A program made the position numbers and the translations under genes. From Clostridia bacterium (lineage in GTDB: Bacteria; Bacillota; DSM-12270; Thermacetogeniales; Thermacetogeniaceae): a stretch of DNA of 48,191 nucleotides. The stretch is from NCBI GenBank assembly GCA_902812435.1, contig CADDZA010000004.1, forward strand, positions 1 to 48,191, written 5' to 3'. The notes beneath the pieces were generated by a model that worked only from the letters and a program-made list of their open reading frames with translations, ran no database searches and was not told the origin of the DNA. Shown here piece by piece: positions 1 through 8,841 of this stretch; within the stretch, counting starts at the first letter, position 1; each line of letters opens with the position of its first letter.

Positions 1-2
1 TA

Positions 3-55
3 ACTTCCAATATCTCGTTCTTACGTAGTTTTACGCACCCAAAGATATTGGAGGT
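3..55 (+). promoter_or_regulatory. Hairpin covering a Shine-Dalgarno sequence
   Basis: Bases 3-15 (ACTTCCAATATCT) pair with 43-55 (AGATATTGGAGGT), giving 13 pairs with one G-U and a 27-nt loop. The 3' arm contains GGAGG (50-54), the ribosome binding site of the small ORF that starts at 64. When folded, this hairpin would hide the site. No uridine run follows, so it is not a terminator. Upstream sequence is outside the window, so the transcription start is unknown. Confidence 0.5.
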
Positions 56-63
56 GAAACCAA

Positions 64-153
64 ATGATGTGGCTAGAAATATGCTTTAGCCGCAAGCAAG
101 TGGAGTTTCCGAGAAACTACATCTTTTTTTGGAGGGAGATGAGATCTGGATGA
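64..153 (+). CDS. 29-codon leader ORF translationally coupled to manC
   Basis: The ORF begins with two ATG codons (64, 67) seven to ten bases after the strong ribosome site GGAGGTG (50-56). It encodes a 29-residue peptide starting MMWLEICFSRKQ and ends at TGA 151-153. That stop overlaps the manC ATG (150-152) in an ATGA junction, the usual sign of translational coupling. The peptide matches no family I recognise. Its coding region also folds into the three-helix structure described at 66-130, so it may act as a regulatory leader rather than make a functional product. It could be a chance ORF, but the ribosome site and the exact overlap argue for translation. Confidence 0.45.
   Translation: MMWLEICFSRKQVEFPRNYIFFWREMRSG
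66..130 (+). promoter_or_regulatory. Three-helix junction ending in a U-tract (attenuator-like)
   Basis: Three helices can form together: GATGT 66-70 with ACATC 119-123; GGCTA 71-75 with TAGCC 87-91; AGTTTC 104-109 with GAAACT 113-118 around a CGA loop. Seven T residues (124-130) follow directly. This has the layout of an intrinsic terminator or attenuator just upstream of the manC ribosome site (GGAGGG 131-136). It lies inside the leader ORF, so translation would disrupt it. I do not recognise a known riboswitch class. Confidence 0.4.
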
Positions 154-1223
154 CCTACGCTGTAGTCATGGCTGGAGGCCGCGGCCAGAGATTCTGGCCG
201 AAGAGCAGAAATAAACTACCGAAACAGTTCTTGAGCCTGGTTGGAGAAAAAACCATGCTCCAGAGAACAGTTGACAGGCTGAAAGGGTTAGTGACTCCCG
301 ACAGGATCTACATAATCACAACAGCAACCTACACCCAACTGGTTGCTCAACAGGTACCCGAGATTCCGTCTGAAAACATCATCACCGAGCCATGCGGCCG
401 TGATACGGCGGCAGCCGTAGGTCTGGCAGCGATAACGGTTGCGTCCCGGGAACCAGCTGCTGTGATGATTGTGCTTCCGGCCGATCACTATATTGCGGAT
501 GAAGAACATTTCTGCACCGTGTTAAAGGGGGCTGTAGCCGCAGCAGAAAAAGGGGAATACCTGGTCACTCTCGGCATCACACCAAACCGTCCGGAGACTG
601 GATTCGGTTACATAGCAAGAGGCCGCCTGTTTGGTACTTTTGCCGGTATCCCGGCCTACATTGCAGCAGGGTTCACAGAAAAGCCGGACCAGGAACGTGC
701 CCGGCAGTATCTGGCAAGCGGCAATTACTATTGGAACAGTGGAATCTTTATCTGGAGAGCGGATCTAATCGAAAGGATGTTCCGGGAACACATGCCTGAC
801 CTATACACAGGTCTGCAAGAAATTAAAGCGGCCATCGGTTCGGAACAATACCAGAAGGTGCTGATTAGCGTGTACTCCAGTTTACCGCAGATATCGATCG
901 ATTACGGAGTTATGGAAAAAGCGAAAAATGTTCTGGTACTGCCTGGTAATTTCGGGTGGGACGATGTCGGTTCCTGGACAGCCCTGGAGGCCTATAAAGC
1001 AAAAGACAGGCAGGGAAATATCCTCGAAGGAAAAGGAGTTTTGGTGGATACTCAAAACACGCTGGTTCTTTCCTCCGAAAAAGTCGTGGCGACGCTTGGA
1101 GTAAAAGATTTGATAGTTGTAGTGGGAGGAGACAGTGTGCTCGTTTGCCATAAAGGAAAGGCACAGGAAATTAAAAAGGTTATTAATGCTCTTCAGGAGC
1201 AGGGGTATAAGGAGATTTTATGA
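150..1223 (+). CDS. manC: Mannose-1-phosphate guanylyltransferase, nucleotidyltransferase domain only
   Basis: The enzyme makes GDP-mannose from mannose-1-phosphate and GTP in the cytoplasm. The 357-residue product has the sugar-nucleotide signature GGRGQRFWPKSR (residues 9-20), followed by PADHYI, FTEKPD and WNSGIF, which form the substrate pocket of the NTP_transferase family. The ATG at 150 is chosen over the in-frame TTG at 129 because the product then begins MTYAVVMAGG as is usual, although GGAGGG sits a slightly long 13 bases upstream. The protein stops after the catalytic and left-handed helix region. It lacks the C-terminal phosphomannose-isomerase cupin of bifunctional ManC proteins; such a cupin is found fused to the GT4 protein at 6177-7544. 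Its stop overlaps the next start (ATGA), so it is operonic with the mutase. Confidence 0.93.
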   Translation: MTYAVVMAGGRGQRFWPKSRNKLPKQFLSLVGEKTMLQRTVDRLKGLVTPDRIYIITTATYTQLVAQQVPEIPSENIITEPCGRDTAAAVGLAAITVASREPAAVMIVLPADHYIADEEHFCTVLKGAVAAAEKGEYLVTLGITPNRPETGFGYIARGRLFGTFAGIPAYIAAGFTEKPDQERARQYLASGNYYWNSGIFIWRADLIERMFREHMPDLYTGLQEIKAAIGSEQYQKVLISVYSSLPQISIDYGVMEKAKNVLVLPGNFGWDDVGSWTALEAYKAKDRQGNILEGKGVLVDTQNTLVLSSEKVVATLGVKDLIVVVGGDSVLVCHKGKAQEIKKVINALQEQGYKEIL

Positions 1224-2596
1224 TGAATCCATTGATTTTTCGCCAGTACGATATCAGAGGTAACGCGGAGCGGGATCTAACAAATGAAACTGTGCGGCTG
1301 TTAGGCCAGGCTTTTGGGACATACGTCCAGGAGCATGGCTCTCGGGAGGTTCTGGTGGGCCGGGACAACCGCCTCAGTTCCCCCAGGCTGCACCATGCAT
1401 TCATTGACGGACTGGTTACCTCAGGCTGCCTGGTCATAGATCTCGGCCTGATCGTAACGCCGATGCTTTATTACGCAAGGGTATACTTCGATATCGATGG
1501 AGGTGTGATGATTACAGGCAGTCACAATCCACCGGAGGAAAACGGTTTCAAGCTGGCCTGCGGGGATGGTACGATCTACGGGGAGGAAATTCAGTATTTA
1601 AGAGAACTAATCGAAGGTAAAAAGTTTAAATGTGGTGCAGGCCAGATAGTGGAGAGGGACATAGTAGCTCCATACCTGGCCATGCTCAAGGAGAAAATTT
1701 CGTTAGGTTCGCGAAAGCTGAAAGTTGCCGTTGACTGCGGCAATGGCACGGCGTCTCTTTTTGCCGAACGGATTTTGCAGGATTGGGGTTGTGATGTAAT
1801 CCCCCTTTACTGTGAGTCTGACGGGCGTTTCCCCTATCACCACCCGGATCCGGTCAAAACTGCCAACCTGCAAGATTTAAGAAAAGCTGTTGCGGAACAT
1901 GAAGCCGACCTGGGAATAGCCTACGACGGCGATGCCGATCGGATCGGGGTGGTTGATGAAAATGGTGAGGTGATCTGGGGGGATAAGCTAATGTGCCTTT
2001 ACTGGCGGGAGATTTTGAGTGCTCACCCTAACGCTCTGGCGATCATCGAAGTCAAGTGCTCCCAGGCCCTGGTGGACGAAGTTGTCCGTCTCGGCGGAAG
2101 GCCGCTTTTCTATAAAACCGGTCATTCCCTGATCAAGGCCAAGATGAAGGAGACGGGGGCCGTCTTTACCGGTGAAATGTCCGGGCACATGTTTTTTGCG
2201 GATGAATACTATGGTTATGACGATGCCTTTTATGCCACAGGCAGGCTCTTGAGAATTTTGTCAAACACACAAATGAGCCTGGGAGAACTGTTGAAAGACA
2301 TCCCGAAGTATTATGCTACTGCAGAAACCAGAGTGCCCTGCGACGACCAGGTTAAATTCAAGGTCGTTGCCGGTCTCGTGGAAAAATTCCGCAGTGAATA
2401 CGATGTCATTGACGTGGATGGGGCAAGAGTGCTTTTCCCGGACGGTTGGGGACTTGTGCGAGCGTCTAACACTCAGCCTGTTTTGGTGGCAAGGTGTGAG
2501 GCAAAGACACCGGAATCGCTTGAAAGAATCACCGGTATTATGAAAGCGGCCATGGTCAGGTATCCGGAAGTGGGGGATTTTGATTGGGAGTATTAG
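1220..2596 (+). CDS. manB: Phosphomannomutase/phosphoglucomutase
   Basis: This alpha-D-phosphohexomutase interconverts mannose-6-phosphate and mannose-1-phosphate, supplying ManC. All four family motifs are present in order: the phosphoserine loop TGSHNPPEENGFK, the metal loop DGDADR, the sugar-binding GEMSGH, and the phosphate-binding RASNTQP near the C-terminus. Its 458 residues are normal for the family. The start is ATG 1220 or the adjacent ATG 1223 behind AAGGAG. It overlaps manC by 4 bp and its last 13 bases overlap the start of the next gene, so all three are probably co-translated. Activity on glucose phosphates as well cannot be excluded from sequence. Confidence 0.93.
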   Translation: MMNPLIFRQYDIRGNAERDLTNETVRLLGQAFGTYVQEHGSREVLVGRDNRLSSPRLHHAFIDGLVTSGCLVIDLGLIVTPMLYYARVYFDIDGGVMITGSHNPPEENGFKLACGDGTIYGEEIQYLRELIEGKKFKCGAGQIVERDIVAPYLAMLKEKISLGSRKLKVAVDCGNGTASLFAERILQDWGCDVIPLYCESDGRFPYHHPDPVKTANLQDLRKAVAEHEADLGIAYDGDADRIGVVDENGEVIWGDKLMCLYWREILSAHPNALAIIEVKCSQALVDEVVRLGGRPLFYKTGHSLIKAKMKETGAVFTGEMSGHMFFADEYYGYDDAFYATGRLLRILSNTQMSLGELLKDIPKYYATAETRVPCDDQVKFKVVAGLVEKFRSEYDVIDVDGARVLFPDGWGLVRASNTQPVLVARCEAKTPESLERITGIMKAAMVRYPEVGDFDWEY

Positions 2597-5500
2597 ATTC
2601 GGAAGCACTTTTTGAACAGAGCATTGCGGGTGCTGTAAGGCAGGTTCAGGGTCTTGATGAAATCAATTTAGTGATAGGAATTCCCTTCTTTAATGAGAAA
2701 GACACTTTGCCCAAAGTGGTAAAAATAGTGGATAAGGGACTGGTTGAGCTCCAGCTTCTCAACAAGTCCCTGATTGTCTGTGTAGGAGATCCCGGCGGCA
2801 CTGAGGCTCTGGAATCAGTTAAAAAATTGGACCTGCAGTCCAAACACCTGGAATTTCTAATGCTGCCCGGTAGCAACGGCAGGGGGAGCAGCGTACGGGC
2901 TATCCTTGAGATGGCCAATCGGCTGGAAGCGGATGCCATTATACTGGTTGCCGATCTTATCAATGACGACGGGGGTGGGATGCAGCCGGACTGGATCAGG
3001 CGTTTGCTTGAGCTAATCAGACGGGAGTATGACCTGGCACTAACCATTCTGAAAAAGAATCTCCTGGGAGATCTTCTCAATAGTTTTTTCCTTATGCCCC
3101 TGTTCGAGGTATTCTACGGGTATCATATTAGGGGTGCCCTCAGCGGTATTTATGCCATATCGCACGATATTATCGAGGACTGCTGCGCTGAAATTAAATT
3201 TTGGGTAGAAACCACAAAGGGATACGGCATTGATCCCTGGTTGATCACCCGGATCATCCGGTGGAATAAAAAGATCTGCGAAGTTGATCTGGGGAGCAGG
3301 CATAAAACCATATCACTGGAAAAATTGCAGTATCTTTTCAAAGAGTCGGCCAGGGCTTTATTCGAGTCTATAAAAAGGGACGAGGAGTACTGGTTGAACC
3401 GAAGTTTTGCCCTAAGAACACCCGACCTTTACGGGAGCAGTTGCCGGGATGATATCTATTACGAACAGACACCAACCTATTCTACCCCTGACATGCACCA
3501 GTTGTTCAAACGCGGCTTTAACCAGTACAAGAGCCTGTATGATATTGCTTTATCTGACGCCTTCAATGCAGGCTTCACTTGCCATGCTCAGTTAAATAAA
3601 ATTGTGGAAGGCCCGGTTAGGGATTTCAGGTTTGATGGTAAGATGTGGGCAAGCATTGTGTACCGTTTTTTGATCCAGTACTGCTTTAACCCTGGGATTG
3701 GCGGGGACGATGTGCTAAACGCCCTAACAAGCGCTTTCTGCGGCAGGTTAGCCGGTTTTCTCGAGCAGCTTCAATCCCTGCAGGAGGAAATAAAGGGTAT
3801 CAAAAGCGCCAGTCTGTCTGACCTTCTCTCTCATGAGGTTGCCGCAGCAGAATGGGAGCAGAAGAAGGATTTCATGGAGCTCAGGGATGATTTCACCAGG
3901 GCCTGGGAGCAAAAGGCCCTGGAAGCGAAACCATCCCTGATTCCACAGCAATACCTGGAGTTTATTCCGGGTATCCCGATCGCCCTGCCTAAAAAGATTG
4001 AGGGACGGGGGGGAAGGGTGGTCTGGACAGAAGCCCTGTTTAACAAGCTGCAGATCCGCTACCAGGAGGCATTCGACCACTTTATTCACGGCAGCCTCCA
4101 GGTGCCTGAAGGTGCGGAGTCTTCCATTATAGTCCGGTATCTCAAGGAGTTTATGGGTAAGTTGGAAAAGACTCTTGACGAAATACTACCAGGAGACCTG
4201 TATACTGAAGAGGGCACCCAGCAGGTGGTTGAGGGACTCTTTAAACTTATTCCTAATTACGGCATTTTTTCTATCAGAGACGAGATCTTCCGGGAAGCGC
4301 TGCTGCGGTACCCCCCGCTGAATGTCATGATCCCTGCTGGTTGCAATACACCGGGGATCTTGATTGAAAGGATGGATGTCAGGGATGCCATAACCCTCGG
4401 TAACCTTGTTGAAAACCGGGAGTGGTCAGACAGTGTTCTCCTGTGGATACTGGAAAACACTAAGCCTGATGACATGGGCGAGGTGGAGATCAAGCCGATC
4501 GTTTTGGGGGAGAAGATCTTAGGAGGTACTGTCAGGCTGGCAGACATATCCGAACTTAACAAACTTACCACCAGGATCGTGGTAAGGCCTTTAAGCAAGG
4601 GAATGGGTGGGGAATACCCGAAGCTTCGCTACTGCCTTTTCATCGGCCGGCACATCATGATCGCCGAAAACTACTCTTACATTTACAGGACATATGCCCG
4701 CGAGCGGAAAAACTTCGGTCTCAAGATCCGCAATTCCCTGATCGGCCGTTGCGAAATCGGTCCCTTCTCACCGCACAATATCTTTGAAAACTTTCATCAC
4801 CGCGCTCTTGTCCGCCATTTTTGCTCTATAACTGAAAACCTGGCGAAAAAAGGCCTGGTTGAAGAAGCCCGGCTGCTTGGGATGATGTGCGACAGCTACG
4901 GGCTGAGCCAGGTTCTTGCCGATGGGACATTCATCCCATGTTCAGCATGGACCTGGGCCAGCTACAGCTATAAAGGGGGGAGAGGTATACCAACCCCTCT
5001 GTCAAGCCATGTCGAGGAAACGTGGTTCAACCATGAATTCCTGGAGGAAATCTATGCAGAACTGGGATATGATCCTGGTGAAATTATGCGCATGGTGGTT
5101 CAGTTGATCGGTGAAAGGCGGGCGAGCGAAAACCTTCTTGATATACTACTGGGAATAAAACCAGGGGGTATTAATGTGGTGGTGCAGGAGTCTAAGGATT
5201 ATCCTCCGTCTGGTTCCCTGGTTAGGTATCCTGGCAACCCGATCCTGCAGCCGATCAAAGAACACCCCTGGGAAAGCAAGTATGTCCTTAATCCCGCCGC
5301 TTTTCGGGTTGGAGATAAGGTATACCTGCTCTACCGGGCATTTGGGGATGACCAGGTGTCCCGGATTGGGATGGCCGTGACCGACGGCTATCAGGTGCTT
5401 GAAAGGTTTCCGAAACCGGTATTCGTCCCTCAAGGAGACAAGGAAAAGAAGGGAGTCGAGGACCCCCGGGTAGTGATCATCGATGACTGGATTTACATGC

Positions 5501-6180
5501 TTTACACTGCCTATGACGGGGTGATTGCCCAGCCCTCGCTTGCATCCATCTCTGTAGAGGATTTCTTGAATAAAAGGTTTGAAAAATGGGTCAGGAAAGG
5601 GTACGCTTTCCAGGGTATTTGTGACAAGGACCCGATTTTATTTCCGGAGAAAATCGGGGGAAAGTATGTTATCTATCACAGAATTGAGCCCAGTATATGG
5701 GTAACACGCCTGGATAAACTTGAGTTTCCGGCTCCCAGAGAAAAGCATTCTATCATTGCGGGTCCCCGGCCGGGCAGGATGTGGGACTCTTTGAAGATCG
5801 GCGCCGGTGCCCAGCCCATTAAGACGAAATACGGCTGGTTGCTGATCTACCACGGCGTGGATAGGGACCGGGTCTATCGTCTAGGCGTGATACTTGTGGA
5901 TCTTAAGAATCCGGAGCGTGTTCTTTACCGTTCACCCAATCCTGTTTTGTCTCCCGAGACCGATTATGAGATAGGCAGGGAGGGGGAGGTCTGGGTGCCC
6001 CGTGTGGTGTTCACTTGCGGAGCTGTTCCCGTGGAGGATAAGGAAGTGCTGGATGCCGAAGATGAGCTTCTTGTTTACTACGGTGCCGCCGATACATACG
6101 TTTGTCTGGCGACCGGTAAAGTCGGGGATCTCATTCCGGAGCCGGTAAGAAAAGAAATCACGAAAGGCGTGCCGTTCTAG
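2584..6180 (+). CDS. Fusion of GT-A glycosyltransferase, middle region and GH130 phosphorylase
   Basis: The product has 1198 residues. Residues about 20-270 form a GT-A glycosyltransferase-like domain (LVIGIPFFNEKDTLPKVV, then an acidic VADLINDDGG patch in the position of a DxD site), of the kind seen in mannosylglycerate or glucosylphosphoglycerate synthases. Residues about 290-870 match no domain I know. Residues about 880-1190 are a GH130 beta-propeller: RYPGNPIL, VYLLYRAFGDD, GVEDPRV, KIGAGAQPIKT, LIYHGV, YRSPNPVL and VWVPRVVF are typical. GH130 enzymes cleave beta-mannosides with phosphate to give mannose-1-phosphate. The start is a TTG inside the 3' end of manB, behind GTGGGGGAT. There is no signal peptide. 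The last four bases overlap the convergent gene. The inferred role is synthesis and phosphorolysis of an intracellular mannoside. Confidence 0.8.
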   Translation: MGVLDSEALFEQSIAGAVRQVQGLDEINLVIGIPFFNEKDTLPKVVKIVDKGLVELQLLNKSLIVCVGDPGGTEALESVKKLDLQSKHLEFLMLPGSNGRGSSVRAILEMANRLEADAIILVADLINDDGGGMQPDWIRRLLELIRREYDLALTILKKNLLGDLLNSFFLMPLFEVFYGYHIRGALSGIYAISHDIIEDCCAEIKFWVETTKGYGIDPWLITRIIRWNKKICEVDLGSRHKTISLEKLQYLFKESARALFESIKRDEEYWLNRSFALRTPDLYGSSCRDDIYYEQTPTYSTPDMHQLFKRGFNQYKSLYDIALSDAFNAGFTCHAQLNKIVEGPVRDFRFDGKMWASIVYRFLIQYCFNPGIGGDDVLNALTSAFCGRLAGFLEQLQSLQEEIKGIKSASLSDLLSHEVAAAEWEQKKDFMELRDDFTRAWEQKALEAKPSLIPQQYLEFIPGIPIALPKKIEGRGGRVVWTEALFNKLQIRYQEAFDHFIHGSLQVPEGAESSIIVRYLKEFMGKLEKTLDEILPGDLYTEEGTQQVVEGLFKLIPNYGIFSIRDEIFREALLRYPPLNVMIPAGCNTPGILIERMDVRDAITLGNLVENREWSDSVLLWILENTKPDDMGEVEIKPIVLGEKILGGTVRLADISELNKLTTRIVVRPLSKGMGGEYPKLRYCLFIGRHIMIAENYSYIYRTYARERKNFGLKIRNSLIGRCEIGPFSPHNIFENFHHRALVRHFCSITENLAKKGLVEEARLLGMMCDSYGLSQVLADGTFIPCSAWTWASYSYKGGRGIPTPLSSHVEETWFNHEFLEEIYAELGYDPGEIMRMVVQLIGERRASENLLDILLGIKPGGINVVVQESKDYPPSGSLVRYPGNPILQPIKEHPWESKYVLNPAAFRVGDKVYLLYRAFGDDQVSRIGMAVTDGYQVLERFPKPVFVPQGDKEKKGVEDPRVVIIDDWIYMLYTAYDGVIAQPSLASISVEDFLNKRFEKWVRKGYAFQGICDKDPILFPEKIGGKYVIYHRIEPSIWVTRLDKLEFPAPREKHSIIAGPRPGRMWDSLKIGAGAQPIKTKYGWLLIYHGVDRDRVYRLGVILVDLKNPERVLYRSPNPVLSPETDYEIGREGEVWVPRVVFTCGAVPVEDKEVLDAEDELLVYYGAADTYVCLATGKVGDLIPEPVRKEITKGVPF

Positions 6181-7544
6181 CCATGGGCACGCCCGTAGTC
6201 GTCCTCCAAACGGATAATATCGTCTTCGCCCAGATAATCTCCTGTTTGGGTTTCGATAAACACCAGGGGAGCATTACCGGGGTTGGCCACTCGGTGCGCG
6301 GCTTCCCGTGGGATATCTATGGACTGTCCCGCTTTAACCGCGACAGCTTCTCCATTCAGAGTTACCAGGGCCTGACCCGCTACTATGAACCAGTGTTCCA
6401 TTCGCCTTAGATGTTTCTGGTAGCTGAGCCGTTGTCCGGGTTCCACGGTAATTTTTTTCACCTTGGTATTTGGTTCATCGAGGAGGACCTCCCAGCGCCC
6501 CCAGGGCGTGATCGAGCGGTGTGCCCGGGGCGCTTCTCTTTTCAATACTTCTTTGTAGACGGCCATGTAATCCTCAACCATGCGTTCCCTGCTGAATCGT
6601 TCCTCTACCCATTGCCGGCAGTCCTTGCGATTTATCAATGGGATGTTCCTCAGCATCTCAACCGCTTCATCGACACTGACGACCAGGTACCCTGTTTTAC
6701 CGTGTTTTACGATTTCAGGCATGGAACCCCTGGCAAAGGCGACCACCGGTGTTCCACAGGCCATGGCTTCCACCACGCTCAAACCGAAGGGTTCCTCGAA
6801 ATTGATTGGGTGGAGCAGGGCGTAAGCACCGCCCAGCAGTTCGCTTCTTCTATCGGGACCAACCGGGCCAATATATCGTACCATACGGCTGTCCAGCTGA
6901 GGTGCCACTTTTTTCTCAAAATATGACTGATCCTGGATGATTCCGGCGATGATCAGCTTCATCCCGAACTTTCTGGCAATTTCAATAGCCTCCCCAGTGC
7001 CTTTATCATGATGAATGCGACCAAAATACAGGAGGTAATCCCCGGTTTTAGGCTGAAAGGTAAAGGACTCCAGGTCGATGCCGTGGTATACTGTAGCGAT
7101 ATAACTCAATCCTGGGTCTCTATCGGCATTGCTGATGGAGACGTAATAACTCCTGTCGGCGTATTTCCGGTAGACGGGAAGTATTTTCGGCGAAGAAAAG
7201 CCGTGGATGGTGGTGAGCAGCGGGGTGTCTACCAACCTGCTGTAAGTCAATGGCAAAAAATCGTAATGGTTGTGAATCAGATCAAACTCCGCGGCCCGCT
7301 CAAAGAGGTTGGCAATGTGCAGGCATTCCCACACCTTGGGGTCGATGGTTTTATCCTCCTCATAAGGGGCCTTGCAGACGAAGGCAAGTTTACCACTGGT
7401 TTGCGAATCTCCTGTTGCAAACAGGGTGACATCAACCCCTCTTTGCACCAGACCTTCGCAAAGAAGTGAAACTACCCTTTCCCACGGCCCGTAGTGCCTT
7501 GGGGGTGTTCTCCAGGCAATAGGTGATAACAGCGCGATTTTCAT
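6177..7544 (-). CDS. GT4 glycosyltransferase fused to a phosphomannose-isomerase-type cupin
   Basis: Starting at ATG 7544 (ribosome site TTGGAGGA), the 455-residue product begins MKIALLSPIAWRTPPRHYGPW, a GT4 N-terminus. It carries the GT4 donor-site motif EPFGLSVVEAMACGTPVVAF. Residues about 350-455 are a cupin of the type normally fused to ManC (VKKITVEPGQRLSYQKH, EHWFIVAGQALVTLNGE, DIPREAAHRVANPG), the type II mannose-6-phosphate isomerase domain. The neighbouring ManC lacks this domain. The isomerase would turn fructose-6-phosphate into mannose-6-phosphate for the manB-manC route; whether the cupin is active or only regulatory cannot be seen. It is the last gene of the minus-strand operon and its stop overlaps the convergent GT-GH130 stop within the palindrome CTAG. 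Confidence 0.85.
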   Translation of the reverse strand: MKIALLSPIAWRTPPRHYGPWERVVSLLCEGLVQRGVDVTLFATGDSQTSGKLAFVCKAPYEEDKTIDPKVWECLHIANLFERAAEFDLIHNHYDFLPLTYSRLVDTPLLTTIHGFSSPKILPVYRKYADRSYYVSISNADRDPGLSYIATVYHGIDLESFTFQPKTGDYLLYFGRIHHDKGTGEAIEIARKFGMKLIIAGIIQDQSYFEKKVAPQLDSRMVRYIGPVGPDRRSELLGGAYALLHPINFEEPFGLSVVEAMACGTPVVAFARGSMPEIVKHGKTGYLVVSVDEAVEMLRNIPLINRKDCRQWVEERFSRERMVEDYMAVYKEVLKREAPRAHRSITPWGRWEVLLDEPNTKVKKITVEPGQRLSYQKHLRRMEHWFIVAGQALVTLNGEAVAVKAGQSIDIPREAAHRVANPGNAPLVFIETQTGDYLGEDDIIRLEDDYGRAHG

Positions 7545-7599
7545 ACTCTTCCTCCAACAACTTATTGATTTAGAAACCCAACCTGTTCTACCGCATTCT

Positions 7600-8826
7600 C
7601 TATAACGGCCCTTTTTCAATGGATTTTTTAAATTTGTCGTATAGTCTTTTCAATTCATTTAAGGGATTGCGATAAAACTGTTCCCTGTCTTCGTTATCCA
7701 GCCAGGAACCTGTTTGTGTATCAACCTGACGGCGCAAATAGTCGGGTCGACAGGCAAAAGCCCGTATAACACTTACTGCTGGTTTGGGAGAGCCGTCGTA
7801 CCTGAAAAGTCCAAAATGCCTTTCATGCGGGTTATCTTTAAGCGGTGGTTTGTTCCATAAATCCGGGTGGTAATCACCGTAGCACCAAACAAAAGCGCCG
7901 ATCATCCCGCTCAGCCGGAGCAGTTCCAACGCCTGCTCGTAATAGGCCGTGATCAGATTTTCTTGCTCACCGGGGTATGGTTTTTCCGCGACTATTTGAC
8001 TGGAAACTCCGAATTCTTCGAACAGCACCGGTTTGCCTCCCAGCCAGCGGGTGATTTCGCCCAAAAAGGGGAGAACCTGAACATCGAGCTGGTCATCTAC
8101 CCATTCCAAGTAAAACGGGTATCCGTGCATGCATAAAAAATCACAGTAACAGGCCGCATCCTGGGGCCAAAGGTTGCGGTTTTCCTCCAAATCTTCAGCA
8201 TGCATGCCAAGTGTAATCTGACATCCCCCGCTGCTGTGTTTGAGTTCACCTGCCATCATCTCCAACCAGTCCCGTGCACTCTGACGATCTGGAGGAACAA
8301 CGCAATTTGACGATTCGTTGCCCAAGTCGTAGGCCCAAACCGCAGGATGTTGTTTTAGTGCCCCGGCGATCTCCCGGCACTGGAGGCGCTGGGCGCGGAT
8401 GAGGTCACGGTCCGTGTAATAGTTAAGGATCCTGCAGTTGTGAAGCCGTCCGTTGCTCATAACGGGGAAACGTGTTCTGTTTGTCCGGGCCCCCAGCATC
8501 CAACCAGGCATCCAGTTAATGCCACTCATGTGCCCGCAAAAAAGAGTTGGCAGAATTAAGATGCCGCACTTATATGCGGTGTCTGCCACGGAGACCAGGT
8601 CGCGAATAGCCAAGGACGATACCTTGGACGGGGTGGGTTGAAAATCCTCCCATAGCAGGAAAATCCGGACTACTTTTAAGCCGCACTCGCTGATCTTCCG
8701 GAAATCCTCTTCCACCTCGGCAAGATCGAGACATTTCCACCAGTACATGGCCTTATTTATAGGCCAGTAATTGACGCCGAGAATAAACTTCTGAATGTCT
8801 TTTTGTTTAACAGTTTCTTTACCCAT
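7600..8826 (-). CDS. GH5-like (clan GH-A) glycoside hydrolase, cytoplasmic
   Basis: The 408-residue product has the layout of a clan GH-A (TIM barrel) retaining hydrolase. The acid/base candidate is Glu171 in DLGNES and the nucleophile candidate is Glu271 in VLFEEFG. A conserved Trp/Tyr lining follows (AFVWCYGDYHPDLWNKPP). Families of this clan include beta-mannanases and beta-mannosidases, fitting the mannose theme of the locus, but the substrate cannot be read from sequence. There is no signal peptide, so it acts inside the cell. The ATG at 8826 has only a weak CGAGG site. It lies 15 bp after the upstream gene and 55 bp before the GT4-cupin gene in one operon. Confidence 0.8.
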   Translation of the reverse strand: MGKETVKQKDIQKFILGVNYWPINKAMYWWKCLDLAEVEEDFRKISECGLKVVRIFLLWEDFQPTPSKVSSLAIRDLVSVADTAYKCGILILPTLFCGHMSGINWMPGWMLGARTNRTRFPVMSNGRLHNCRILNYYTDRDLIRAQRLQCREIAGALKQHPAVWAYDLGNESSNCVVPPDRQSARDWLEMMAGELKHSSGGCQITLGMHAEDLEENRNLWPQDAACYCDFLCMHGYPFYLEWVDDQLDVQVLPFLGEITRWLGGKPVLFEEFGVSSQIVAEKPYPGEQENLITAYYEQALELLRLSGMIGAFVWCYGDYHPDLWNKPPLKDNPHERHFGLFRYDGSPKPAVSVIRAFACRPDYLRRQVDTQTGSWLDNEDREQFYRNPLNELKRLYDKFKKSIEKGPL

Positions 8827-8841
8827 TGCCTCGGCCTGTTT

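Noticed and set aside
1-130. Cyclic di-GMP or other known riboswitch before manC
   Set aside because: The conserved core bases of the classes I know were not found, so only the hairpins are reported.
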